Source: Methylocystis bryophila
GTDB lineage: Bacteria; Pseudomonadota; Alphaproteobacteria; Rhizobiales; Beijerinckiaceae
Reading direction: 5' to 3'
DNA: 64,000 nt
NCBI RefSeq assembly: GCF_027925445.1
Contig: NZ_AP027149.1
Location: 4,414,501 to 4,478,500 of the forward strand
Shown here piece after piece: positions 35,797 to 43,841 of the stretch (positions are counted from its first letter, which is position 1; each line of letters begins with the position of its first letter). A program made the translations under genes and the position numbers. The notes under the pieces are model-generated. The model did not search any database. It worked only from the letters and a program-made list of their open reading frames with translations, and was not told the origin of the DNA.

Positions 35797-36965
35797 CCCG
35801 CGCGCGCGCGCTCCTCGCAGGGCTGGGGCTCCTCCTCGCGCCTGCAGCCTTCGCTGAAGAAAGCAAGCCTTTGGCCTGGAGCTGGGACTTGCCCTCTTAC
35901 GTGCCGCCGCCGCGCGTTCCCGCCGACAATCCAATGTCGGAAGAAAAATTCCAGCTCGGGCGACGACTCTTCTACGATAAGCGTCTCTCGGGCAATGGAA
36001 CGCTCGCCTGCTCCTCATGCCATTTGCAAGAGCGCGCCTTCACCGATGGCCGGGTGACGTCTCTCGGCTCAACGGGCGAGCACACGCCGCGCAACGCGCC
36101 CTCGATCGTCAACTCCGCCTGGCACGCCACCTACACTTGGGCCAATCCGGCGCTGGTGACGCTGGAGCGGCAGATGGAGAATCCGCTGTTTGGCGAGCAC
36201 CCCATCGAGATGGGCGTGAACGACGCCAACAAGCCCGAGATCGTCGCGCGCTTTCGCGCCGACGCGGATTATCGCAATCGGTTCAAGGCGGCTTTTCCCG
36301 AAAAGGCCGACCCGATCAGCTTCGATACGATTATCAAGGCGATCGCCGCCTTCGAGCGCGGCGTCGTGTCGTTCGGCAGCCGTTACGACCAATATTTGGA
36401 CGGCAAGATCAAGCTGACCGAACAGGAGCAGCGCGGGCACGATCTCTATTTCGGCGAGAAGGCGGAATGCCACCACTGCCACGGCACCGTCAATCTCGAC
36501 GATCAGTTCGTTCACGTGAAGACGCGCGAAGCCGAGACGCCATTCCACAACACCGGGCTCTATGACGTCGACGGCAAGGGCGCCTATCCATTTCCCAATC
36601 GTGGGCTGCTCGACGTGACGAACGATGCCGACGACATGGGCAAATACCGCGCGCCGAGCCTGCGCAACATCGCCCTGACCGCTCCCTACATGCACGACGG
36701 GACGGTCGCGACGTTGGAAGACGTGATCGACATTTATGCGCGCGGCGGCCGCAAGATCGAGGCGGGGCCGAACGCCGGCGACGGCGCGTTGAGCCCGCTC
36801 AAGAGCAGCCTCATCGTCAAGATTGATCTGACGCAGCAGGAAAAAGCTGATCTTGCGGCGTTTCTCAAAACGCTCAACGACGAGAATCTTCTGACTGCGG
36901 AACGCTATTCCAATCCTTGGGCGACCGGCTCCGGACCCGAAAGCGAGGGCAAGGGGAAGCGATAG
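35793..36965 (+). CDS. mbnH: MbnH di-haem cytochrome c peroxidase family
   Basis: A 390-residue MauG/bacterial cytochrome c peroxidase-type di-haem enzyme. It starts with a GTG overlapping the mbnP stop (GTGA) and has a signal peptide (about 1-21). Haem-binding motifs are CSSCH (about 72-76) and CHHCH (about 223-227). Family signatures include LGRRLFYDKRLSGNGTLAC, GEHTPRNAPSIVNSAWH, KYRAPSLRNIALTAPYMHDG and the final LAAFLKTLND. MbnH oxidises a tryptophan of MbnP to kynurenine in characterised systems. It is translationally coupled to mbnP, and a palindromic repeat starts inside its stop codon. Confidence 0.9.
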   Translation: MTRARALLAGLGLLLAPAAFAEESKPLAWSWDLPSYVPPPRVPADNPMSEEKFQLGRRLFYDKRLSGNGTLACSSCHLQERAFTDGRVTSLGSTGEHTPRNAPSIVNSAWHATYTWANPALVTLERQMENPLFGEHPIEMGVNDANKPEIVARFRADADYRNRFKAAFPEKADPISFDTIIKAIAAFERGVVSFGSRYDQYLDGKIKLTEQEQRGHDLYFGEKAECHHCHGTVNLDDQFVHVKTREAETPFHNTGLYDVDGKGAYPFPNRGLLDVTNDADDMGKYRAPSLRNIALTAPYMHDGTVATLEDVIDIYARGGRKIEAGPNAGDGALSPLKSSLIVKIDLTQQEKADLAAFLKTLNDENLLTAERYSNPWATGSGPESEGKGKR

Positions 36966-37076
36966 AGCGCGATGTGAAAAAGTGGAAAGCGGTTTTCACG
37001 GGAATCGCGCTCTAAACTTTTAGAATGGATCACGTTTTCTGCGTTCAGGCGGTTCCGCCAAAACGCAGCGTGATCT
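36964..37076. repeat. Palindromic intergenic repeat, copy 2
   Basis: Two joined hairpins: AGAGCGCGATGTGAAAAAG pairing with a TCGCGCTCT arm, then GATCACGTTTTCTGCGTT pairing with AACGCAGCGTGATC. It has the same bipartite structure as the copies at 3402, 38127 and 61571. It overlaps the mbnH stop codon, so it may serve as the mbnH transcript end. Confidence 0.85.
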
Positions 37077-37475
37077 CGGGCGACGAGCGGCGTTGATGGG
37101 TGAGAACGCAGGCGAGCGCTGTCGCGCCCTTGTGGTTGCCCCCGCCTGTCCAAACAGAACCGGAGCGCGCGCGCTCTCGCCGGATGAAGTTGCGCGAGGA
37201 GACCGCGCGCTCGCTCGCCGCCCTGATTGAGAGCCTGCCCTTCAGCGGCCTTTCGGAGGGCGGGAGAGCAGCCAAGAAAAGCGCAGAAACATCGCAACCT
37301 GGGTGCGCGACATGTGGGTGAGCGCCGATCAAAGATCTGCTGAGGCGCGGTTGGGCGCGTGCTTCGTCGCGCTCGCGGGGAACGTGCTGCCGCTCTTCGC
37401 GCACCAACCGACGACTGCCTTTGCGGCCGCCGTCGCCCGCGCAGGAGACTTCTGTTCTTTGGACGCGTCGGCGTC
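37077..37475. other. Stretch without a supported gene
   Basis: About 400 bases between the repeat and the ECF sigma factor. Open frames on both strands have compositions typical of shadows (Arg/Pro-rich, no motifs). It presumably carries the sigma-factor promoter, but no convincing -35/-10 pair was identified. Confidence 0.4.
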
Positions 37476-38048
37476 ATGACGCGCTCGACTTTCAAGAAGC
37501 AGCGTGATCGCGCCAGCGACGATCCGCGATCATGCAGTTCCGGGCAAGAAACCGCGAAGGAACCATCGTTCGACTTCGATGCGTTCTACCGCGCCTATGC
37601 TAAGCCGGCCAGGGCTTTCGCGCGCAGACGCGCACGATCGCATGATGCGGAAGACTTCGTTCAAGAGGCATTTCTTCGCGCCTTCGAGGATGGAGCGATC
37701 GCGACGGCCGCAAGCCCTCAGACGTATCTCCATCGAATTGTCGCCAACCTCATCATCGATGAGCATCGCAAGGCGCGGTCGCGCTCGCGCTATCGCGATG
37801 ACGAGGCGGACCAACATTCTGTCGAAGACCCCGGCGAGACGGAAGCCAGCGTCCAAAGCCGCTTGGAGCTCCGGCAATTATGCGGGTTCCTGAGCCTCCT
37901 TCCGCTCCCGTGTCGAAAGGCCTTCTCGCTCTATTACATCGACGGCCTGAATCACTGCGAAATCTCCATGCGGCTCGGCGTGACGGTCAGGACCGTCGAT
38001 CGCTATCTGAATAAGGTCCGCGCATTCTTGATTCAAAAAATCGCTTGA
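37476..38048 (+). CDS. ECF sigma factor, FecI-like
   Basis: A 190-residue ECF sigma factor. Region 2 is at about 35-105 (HDAEDFVQEAFLRAFEDG; the -10 helix TYLHRIVANLIIDEHRK) and region 4 at about 130-188 (LLPLPCRKAFSLYYIDGLNHCEISMRLGVTVRTVDRYLNK). This is the FecI subgroup used for iron or copper receptors. I place the start at ATG 37476; the frame is open further upstream. No FecR-type anti-sigma gene follows, and the nearby receptor has no signalling domain, so control must differ from the classical system. It may be the functional counterpart of MbnI, which I infer only from proximity to the receptor-mbnPH genes. Confidence 0.85.
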   Translation: MTRSTFKKQRDRASDDPRSCSSGQETAKEPSFDFDAFYRAYAKPARAFARRRARSHDAEDFVQEAFLRAFEDGAIATAASPQTYLHRIVANLIIDEHRKARSRSRYRDDEADQHSVEDPGETEASVQSRLELRQLCGFLSLLPLPCRKAFSLYYIDGLNHCEISMRLGVTVRTVDRYLNKVRAFLIQKIA

Positions 38049-38126
38049 AGCGGCCCGCTATTGCCTCCGACCTTGATCGGGACTGACTACGATGGCGTGA
38101 AGATTGCCTCCTGCGACGGAAAGACA

Positions 38127-38347
38127 AGAGCATGTCGCGGAAAAGTGCGAAGCGGTTTTCCGGTCAAGACATGCTCCAACCTTTTGATTTGGCGCGTTTC
38201 CCGCTCGAACGATTCCGTTCGAGCGGGAGACGCGCTAGAGCGCGATGCGAAAAAGCGGAAACCGGTTTTTCGCATCGCGTTCTACACTTTTGGAATCGAT
38301 CACGTTTTCTGTGTTCAGGCGATTCCGCCTGAACACAGCGTGATCTA
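38127..38347. repeat. Tandem palindromic repeats, copy 3
   Basis: Two related elements in tandem. The first (38127-38237) pairs AGAGCATGTC with GACATGCTC and then CGCGTTTCCCGCTCGAACG with its complement. The second (about 38238-38347) is the AGAGCGCGATGCGAAAAAG type followed by the GATCACG..CGTGATC hairpin. The first type recurs inverted at 61779. Confidence 0.85.
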
Positions 38348-38358
38348 GGAGCCCGTCC

Positions 38359-38757
38359 ATGGTCGGTTTCATCGGCGCCGAACCCAAGCTGCCCCCGCAA
38401 TCGACCGCCTCCTGCAAAATCTGCACGATCCAGTTGGAATCCCTTTGCTACGAGCGCGCCTGGTGGTTCCGCGCGTTTCGCGAGCTGCTCGCGACGGGAA
38501 TCCGTCTCTTCGCAGTCGTCTACTGGATCAGGCCGCGCGACTATCTGGCGCGATCGCCAATGTGCTACAAGTGCTTGCGTTTCCGAAAGAACGCGCTCAA
38601 AGCGCGCTCGCCCTTCTTCAACGGGCTCGACGGCTATCTCAATCCGCTCTTCAACCGCGTCCGCGACTCCCTGCTGACGACGGAGGAACTGGAGCGGGCC
38701 CGCCGGCTGGCGCGCCGCGCGGCGGACCCGAGCTTTATCGATTACAGCCAGATTTAG
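38359..38757 (+). CDS. Hypothetical protein with two CxxC motifs
   Basis: A 132-residue protein with AGGAG seven bases before the ATG, which supports translation. It has CKIC (about 19-22) with an additional Cys ten residues on (ESLC), an amphipathic middle (LLATGIRLFAVVYWI), then CYKC (about 69-72) and a helical tail ending PSFIDYSQI. The two CxxC pairs could form a metal or Fe-S site. I know no family for it. It lies just upstream of the V-nitrogenase island and may or may not belong to it. Confidence 0.6.
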   Translation: MVGFIGAEPKLPPQSTASCKICTIQLESLCYERAWWFRAFRELLATGIRLFAVVYWIRPRDYLARSPMCYKCLRFRKNALKARSPFFNGLDGYLNPLFNRVRDSLLTTEELERARRLARRAADPSFIDYSQI

Positions 38758-38941
38758 AGCCGAGAGCAGCGTTTCGACCCGCAGCCCGGCGCCCGAAAGC
38801 TTGCCAAAGCGCTCCATAAGAAGCATTTCGCTATATATTTCATCTGCATCACGATAAGACGACAGGCCATCATGCTCATAATAGATTGCTTTATAAACAA
38901 TATCTACGACCAGCCCCCCGGAAATCCGGCGCCGATTTCTT

Positions 38942-38957
38942 CGGCCTAATACTTGCA
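38942..38957 (+). promoter_or_regulatory. Sigma-54 promoter candidate for vnfA
   Basis: CGGCCTAATACTTGCA has the GG-N10-GC spacing of -24/-12 promoters and the TTGCA -12 box. It would start transcription near 38969, before the small frame at 38990 and vnfA at 39264. The rest of 38758-38941 is AT-rich and shows nothing else. Confidence 0.55.
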
Positions 38958-38989
38958 GGAGTTCTGACGCGCCGACAAGGAGGCGCTTC

Positions 38990-39289
38990 GTGATCCTTCA
39001 CGCTCGAAAGGCGGCGGAAGCAGCGCGACAGGGATGCGCCGAGCAAGGACAGTTGAAGGCTTCATCGATCGATCCCTGCGATATTCGCCGCGTTCGAGGC
39101 CTCTGTGTCCCGAGCTCCGGGCGGGCGGCGCGGCGGGAGGCTGAAATGCTTGCCGAGGCGACCGCGATGAAGACCCCGTTTTCAAGGCGACGAAGCGTGG
39201 GCCATGCTTCAACGCCTTCGGGCCCGCTCAGGCAGCTTATTGCATTCACGACGGAGGCGATTAGTGGCCGAGAAAACTGCATTGGCTGA
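38990..39289 (+). CDS. Doubtful small frame upstream of vnfA
   Basis: A 99-codon frame starting with GTG after AAGGAGG, an excellent ribosome site six bases upstream. It overlaps the start of vnfA by 26 bases, which could couple translation. The sequence is Arg/Ala-rich with four cysteines and no recognised domain, so it may be a non-conserved leader. Kept because of the ribosome site and the sigma-54-like promoter before it. Confidence 0.35.
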   Translation: MILHARKAAEAARQGCAEQGQLKASSIDPCDIRRVRGLCVPSSGRAARREAEMLAEATAMKTPFSRRRSVGHASTPSGPLRQLIAFTTEAISGRENCIG

Positions 39290-40895
39290 GAAGAGTCGCT
39301 CAAGCGAAGGCTCTCAGCCGATCCCGCAGCTGACGCCCTTCGAGCCTCATGCCTGCGATTGCGATCTCGGCGAGTGCAGAACGAATGTTCTTCCACTCAT
39401 GAATGAGATGAGCCGGATCGCCAACGCAACCAGCGATCTGTCGGAGACGTTGCAAATCCTGCTGGACGTCTTGAAGTCGCATATGAACGTCGTGCGCGCG
39501 ATGATCAGCCTGTTCGAGCCGGGGTCTGGCGACATCTTCATCCATAAGAGCTTCGGCCTCACCGAGGAGGAGGAAGCCAAGGGACTCTATTTTCTGGGTG
39601 AGGGCGTGACGGGCCGCGTCGTGGAGACCGGACAGCCCATCGTGGCGCCGAAGATCAGCGAGGAGCCCGCTTTCCTCAACCGCACCGGCAGCCGCACCGG
39701 CGAGCTCGACCGGAAAGTGAGCTTCATTTGCGTTCCCATCACGCGCGGCAAGCGCGTGCTCGGCACGATCAGCGCCGAACGTCTTTACGACAATGCGCGG
39801 CTGTTGCGGCTCGATGTCGAAGTCTTGTCGATGCTCGCCACGCTGACGGCGCAATCCGCCGAACTCTATCTGATCGAAAATGTCGAGAAGGTCGCGCTCG
39901 AGAACGAGAACCGCCGCCTGCGCAGCGCGTTGAAGGCGCGCTTCAAGCCGTCCAACATCATCGGCAGCTCCAAGCCGATGCAGGAAGTCTATCAATTGAT
40001 CGACCGCGTGACCCGCACCAAGACGACCGTGCTGATCCTTGGCGAAAGCGGCGTCGGCAAGGAGCTCGTCGCCAGCGCCATTCACTTCAACAGCCCCTTG
40101 TCCAAGGGGCCCTTCGTGAAGTTCAATTGCGCGGCGCTGCCCGAAAGCGTGATCGAAAGCGAGCTTTTCGGTCACGAGAAGGGTTCGTTTACCGGCGCGG
40201 TCGGCGCCCGAAAGGGCCGCTTCGAGGAGGCCAATGGCGGAACCGTGTTCCTAGACGAGGTCGGCGAGCTTTCCCTGCCGGTCCAAGCCAAGCTCTTGCG
40301 GGTCCTTCAGGAGAGAAGCTTCGAGCGTGTCGGCGGCAATATGCCGATCAGGGTCAATTTGAGGGTCCTCGCGGCGACCAATCGCGACCTCGCCGAAATG
40401 GTCGATAAAGGAACTTTCCGTGAGGACCTGTACTACCGGCTGAATGTTTTCCCCATTACGATCCCGCCCCTACGCGACCGCTGCAACGACATCGTCGCGC
40501 TGGCGGATCACTTCGTCGCCCGCTTCTCCGACGAGCTCGGCATGGAGGTGAAGCGCATCTCGACCTCCGCGATCAATATGCTCCTCTCCTATCACTGGCC
40601 CGGCAATGTGCGCGAGCTCGAGAATGTGATTGAGCGCGCCATCATCCTCTCCGACGACGGGGTCATTCACGGCGACAATCTGCCGCCCTCGCTGCAAATG
40701 CCCGTGCTCTCCGAAGTCGAGTGCAAAGGCGACCTCGAGACGCGGCTCAACGCTGTCGAATATGAGATGATCATCGAGGCTTTGAAGGTTCAGAAGGGAA
40801 ACATGACGGAAGCCGCCAAGATGCTTGGGCTCACACGGCGGATCCTTGGATTACGCATGGGGAAATATAAGCTCAACCACAAGGATTTTCACTGA
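39264..40895 (+). CDS. vnfA: V-nitrogenase activator VnfA
   Basis: A 543-residue sigma-54-dependent activator. The start is GTG with GGAGG seven bases upstream. The N-terminus has the VnfA-type cysteine motif CDCDLGEC (C31, C33, C38), then a GAF domain (about 50-200) with GEGVTGRVVETGQ. The AAA+ domain (about 230-460) has Walker A GESGVGKE and the sigma-54 loop as GSFTGA instead of the usual GAFTGA. A Fis-type helix-turn-helix ends the protein (GNMTEAAKMLGLTRRILGLRMGKY). The overall sequence follows Azotobacter VnfA more than NifA. It converges on the vnfENX-nifB operon and should bind the GTAC-N6-GTAC site at 46759. Confidence 0.9.
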   Translation: MAEKTALAEKSRSSEGSQPIPQLTPFEPHACDCDLGECRTNVLPLMNEMSRIANATSDLSETLQILLDVLKSHMNVVRAMISLFEPGSGDIFIHKSFGLTEEEEAKGLYFLGEGVTGRVVETGQPIVAPKISEEPAFLNRTGSRTGELDRKVSFICVPITRGKRVLGTISAERLYDNARLLRLDVEVLSMLATLTAQSAELYLIENVEKVALENENRRLRSALKARFKPSNIIGSSKPMQEVYQLIDRVTRTKTTVLILGESGVGKELVASAIHFNSPLSKGPFVKFNCAALPESVIESELFGHEKGSFTGAVGARKGRFEEANGGTVFLDEVGELSLPVQAKLLRVLQERSFERVGGNMPIRVNLRVLAATNRDLAEMVDKGTFREDLYYRLNVFPITIPPLRDRCNDIVALADHFVARFSDELGMEVKRISTSAINMLLSYHWPGNVRELENVIERAIILSDDGVIHGDNLPPSLQMPVLSEVECKGDLETRLNAVEYEMIIEALKVQKGNMTEAAKMLGLTRRILGLRMGKYKLNHKDFH

Positions 40896-40947
40896 TCTCA
40901 AGGCCGCGTGGGACCGGCGCGCGTTCGAGAGCGCTGCAACCGCAGCG

Positions 40948-41328
40948 TCACTGAAAGCTCGCGCTGCAAGAGCAGGAGCGGCCCGACGCCGAACCGCAAG
41001 TTCCCGTTTCCGAGGGCTGGCTCTTGCAGGAGCTTTGCAAGCTCGTCTCCGGATCGAGCGTGAAGTTGAACCCTCGAGCGTCGCCGTCCGGGGTGTAATC
41101 CACGGTGGCGCCCCGCAGAATATCCATCGACGCCTCGTCGACGAAGACGCGAACATCGCGGATTTCGATGACGACGTCCTCACTCAAGGGCTCCGCCTCG
41201 AAACGCATCGAGAATTTTGCGCCGGAGCAGCCGCCTTCGGCGGCGATGCGCACGCCAAAGCCGGCCTTGTCATTCTGCAGCATGGCGGACTGGATCGCGC
41301 CGATGGCCGGACGCGTGAGAATGAGCAT
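40948..41328 (-). CDS. HesB/IscA-type Fe-S assembly protein
   Basis: A 126-residue A-type carrier domain protein. It has LTRPAIGAIQSAM at the start, the first ligand cysteine in GGCSGAKFSM, the FVDEASMDILRGATVDY strand-helix and a Cys-rich tail (SSCKSQPSETGTCGSASGRSCSCS) in place of the usual closing CxC. GGAGGAG lies just upstream. It is the last gene of the vnfE operon and likely delivers Fe-S clusters to NifB or nitrogenase. The extra cysteines in the tail are unusual. Confidence 0.8.
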   Translation of the reverse strand: MLILTRPAIGAIQSAMLQNDKAGFGVRIAAEGGCSGAKFSMRFEAEPLSEDVVIEIRDVRVFVDEASMDILRGATVDYTPDGDARGFNFTLDPETSLQSSCKSQPSETGTCGSASGRSCSCSASFQ

Positions 41329-41343
41329 GGACTCCTCCCCCTA

Positions 41344-41532
41344 TCACGCTCTGACGCAGGTGTTCTCGACGGGGCAGACCTCGACGCAGCGGGGTCCGTC
41401 GCCATCGCATTCCGTGCACTTGCCCGCGTCGATGATATAGGTTTCGCCCTTCATGCGGATGGCGCCGTTCGGACACTCGAATTCGCACGCGCCGCAGGCC
41501 GTGCATTGGGAAGCGATGATTCTGTAGGCCAT
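41344..41532 (-). CDS. 2[4Fe-4S] ferredoxin, nif-associated
   Basis: A 62-residue ferredoxin. The first cluster motif is CTACGACEFECP, and the second is CTECDGDGPRCVEVCP with the enlarged spacing seen in FdxN-type ferredoxins. It lies right after nifB, the position of the NifB-associated ferredoxin in many diazotrophs, and 15 bases before the hesB-like gene. AGGAG precedes the ATG. It probably supplies electrons for the NifB radical-SAM reaction or for VnfH. Confidence 0.85.
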   Translation of the reverse strand: MAYRIIASQCTACGACEFECPNGAIRMKGETYIIDAGKCTECDGDGPRCVEVCPVENTCVRA

Positions 41533-41559
41533 TTCTCTCTCCTCTTCTCTGCATGCGGA

Positions 41560-43023
41560 TCAGGCGTCGGCCCGCGCGACCTCACGTCGCCGGGCATAGA
41601 GCGTGGCGATCGACGCCTCAATGAATTCATAGGCGAAGTCGTCTCTCGGCTCGATGCCGGCCTGAGCGAGCTCTTCCTTGGGACAATCGCCGATCTTCGC
41701 ACAAAGCAGCACATCGACGTCGCTCAGAATTTCGATGATGCCGGCGAGCGCCGAGTCTTCTCCGAGCCCGCCTGTGCAATAGTGCTCGTCGATCCTGCGC
41801 GCGCCGAGCAAGCGTACGCCGCGGCCGTCCGCGTGATAGACCTGAAACTCCGTGGCGTGGCCGAAGTGCTGATTGATGAGGCCCTCGCCTTTGGTCGCCA
41901 CTGCGACGGTGAGGGTGCGTAGGTCCGAGTTCTCCCGGATCAGCGCGCTGGCGCTCGCCTTGGCGGCGCGGTGGGCGCCGCGCTTGCGCTCGACCTCCTC
42001 GCGGTAGGCGTCGCGCTCGGCCGTGTCGACCTTGGTCAGAACCGGCAACCTGTCGAGCGTGAATTCCCGACCGCGGTCTTCCCCGAGCAGGCCGACAGCA
42101 TCGGCCCGGCATTGGCGGCAATGGCGCATCATCTTCGCGCCGCCCTCGCAGGCGTCCTGAACTTTTTTCAGCTCCTGCGCTGTGGGGCCGCGTTGGCCCG
42201 TCAGTCCGTAATAGGTCCCGTGCGCAGCCTCCGAGATCAACGGCATGACATTATGCAGAAAGGCTCCGCGCGCCTTCACCTCGCGGTTCACCTCGACGAG
42301 ATGCTCGTCATTGACGCCAGGGATCAGAACCGAATTGACCTTCACCAGGACTCCCCGCTGGGCGAGCATATCGAGACCGAGCATTTGCCGCTCGTGCAGA
42401 AGCTGCGCCGCTTCGGCGCCAGTCCAGCGTTTGTGCTCGAAATAGATCCACGGGTAGATCTTCGCGCCGATCTCGGGGTCGACCATGTTGATCGTGATGG
42501 TCACATGATCGATGTTCATCGCGACGATCTCGTCGACATGCTCCGGCAGGGAGAGGCCGTTCGTCGAGAGGCAGAGCTTTATGTCCGGCAGCTGGCGCGC
42601 CACGAGCTCGAAAGTCGCCTTGGTGCGCCGCCAATCATAAAGCGCGTCGCCGGGGCCCGCGATTCCGAGCACCGACATCTGCGGTACGCTCTGCGCGACG
42701 GCGATGACCTTGCGCGCGCCCTGCTCCGGCGTTAGGCGCTCCGAGACGACGCCTGGCCGACTTTCGTTGGCGCAGTCGAATTTCCGGTTGCAATAATTGC
42801 ATTGAATATTGCAGGCCGGCGCGACGGCCACGTGCATGCGCGCGAAATAATGATGCGCTTCCTCCGAGTAGCAGGGATGATCCTTGACCTTCTCCCAAAT
42901 CTGCGGGGCGAGATCGCTCGGTCCCTCCGAAGAACCGCAGGTGGAGGAGGCGCATCCTCCCGTCTTGGCTGACGTCGTGACGCCACCCGTTCCCGCCCGA
43001 GCCAAGTCTCCGATCGCCATCAT
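41560..43023 (-). CDS. nifB: Nitrogenase cofactor synthase NifB
   Basis: A 487-residue NifB. The radical-SAM domain (about 55-330) has the cluster motif CNIQCNYCNRKFDC, followed by GIAGPGDAL and STNGLSLPEH. A NifX-like C-terminal domain (about 365-480) has EGLINQHFGHATEFQVYH. NifB builds the Fe8S9C precursor common to Mo, V and Fe-only cofactors. I choose the ATG at 43023 (AAGGG seven bases upstream); 43029 and 43020 are alternatives. It sits in the vnfE operon, so the precursor can be made under V-nitrogenase control. Confidence 0.92.
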   Translation of the reverse strand: MMAIGDLARAGTGGVTTSAKTGGCASSTCGSSEGPSDLAPQIWEKVKDHPCYSEEAHHYFARMHVAVAPACNIQCNYCNRKFDCANESRPGVVSERLTPEQGARKVIAVAQSVPQMSVLGIAGPGDALYDWRRTKATFELVARQLPDIKLCLSTNGLSLPEHVDEIVAMNIDHVTITINMVDPEIGAKIYPWIYFEHKRWTGAEAAQLLHERQMLGLDMLAQRGVLVKVNSVLIPGVNDEHLVEVNREVKARGAFLHNVMPLISEAAHGTYYGLTGQRGPTAQELKKVQDACEGGAKMMRHCRQCRADAVGLLGEDRGREFTLDRLPVLTKVDTAERDAYREEVERKRGAHRAAKASASALIRENSDLRTLTVAVATKGEGLINQHFGHATEFQVYHADGRGVRLLGARRIDEHYCTGGLGEDSALAGIIEILSDVDVLLCAKIGDCPKEELAQAGIEPRDDFAYEFIEASIATLYARRREVARADA

Positions 43024-43077
43024 TGACATTCCCTTCAGAACGGATCTCCCCGGCGACGGGGATGCGTAAGCTGGGTC

Positions 43078-43371
43078 CTACTCCATGATCGGCACGACCA
43101 TGACGGGTTGATCCAGCGCCTCCATAAGCCTGCGCCGAATCGCGCCGAGCGTCTGGCCAGCGAGCGCGCAGGTCAGGCATTTCCCGGTCAGACGCACCTC
43201 GACGCGGTGGCCGCGTAGCCCGAGGAACTCGATGTCGCCGCCGTCAGCCTGAATGCCGGGACGCGCCTCGGCGATCGCTTGGAGGATCAGCCGCATCGTC
43301 TCGGCCTCGGAGGCCGAGGAGCCTTCGCTGCGAGGACATCCGCCGCTGTCGAGAGTGGTCATGGGACTCAT
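43078..43371 (-). CDS. NifU C-terminal (Nfu) domain protein
   Basis: A 97-residue stand-alone Nfu-type domain: AIAEARPGIQADGGDIEFLG, then the cluster-binding CLTC motif in LTGKCLTCALAGQTLG. It would carry a [4Fe-4S] cluster between subunits and pass it to NifB or nitrogenase. Its ATG overlaps the vnfX stop and has GAGG seven bases upstream. It lies 54 bases before nifB. The NifU scaffold and NifS domains are absent here. Confidence 0.85.
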   Translation of the reverse strand: MSPMTTLDSGGCPRSEGSSASEAETMRLILQAIAEARPGIQADGGDIEFLGLRGHRVEVRLTGKCLTCALAGQTLGAIRRRLMEALDQPVMVVPIME

Positions 43372-43838
43372 TCCAATTCCTCAATCGATGCGATGAGCTT
43401 TCGGCTCTCGCCCGTTGCAGAGGCCGCCGACAATGACGCGGCGGCCTTCTTCTTGGCCTTCTCGACCCAGGGCAAACCGCCGTAGACGAGCGCGAGACTG
43501 ACTTCGTTCAGCAGATCCAGGATCTCGTGACCTTCGTCGACGACGATCGGCTGAATGCCCGCCGCCATCAGCCTGCGCACGGAGTTGCCTCCGATGGACG
43601 CGGCGTAGACGGCCGCACATCCGTCGACGAACTCGAGCTTCGGGATCACCTTGTCCTGCATGGAGCCGCTGAGCCCGGCGCGCCCCGCTTCGCCGATCTG
43701 TTCCGCCTTCAAAAACTGCTGGACGCCGACGAGATCCGCGCGGCCCGGCGAGACGTCGTAGATCACGAGACTTTCGGCTCCGCCGAAATGCAGGTTCACT
43801 CTTTCCTGATCGGTGGACGCGAAGGCGATCTTCAGCAT
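43368..43838 (-). CDS. vnfX: Cofactor carrier VnfX (NifX family)
   Basis: A 156-residue NifX/NafY-family protein: the N-terminal IAFASTDQERVNLHFGGAES is the domain's signature, followed by VIYDVSPG and GCAAVYAASIGGNSVRRL. Members bind the NifB product or VK-cluster and pass it to VnfEN. It lies three bases after vnfN, and its stop overlaps the nfu gene. The name follows its place after vnfE and vnfN; nifX would be equally valid from the sequence alone. Confidence 0.85.
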   Translation of the reverse strand: MLKIAFASTDQERVNLHFGGAESLVIYDVSPGRADLVGVQQFLKAEQIGEAGRAGLSGSMQDKVIPKLEFVDGCAAVYAASIGGNSVRRLMAAGIQPIVVDEGHEILDLLNEVSLALVYGGLPWVEKAKKKAAASLSAASATGESRKLIASIEELE

Positions 43839-43841
43839 CGC

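Noticed and set aside
37045..37407. Minus-strand frame before the ECF sigma gene
   Set aside because: It overlaps the palindromic repeat, is Arg/Ser-rich with no motif, and has no ribosome site.
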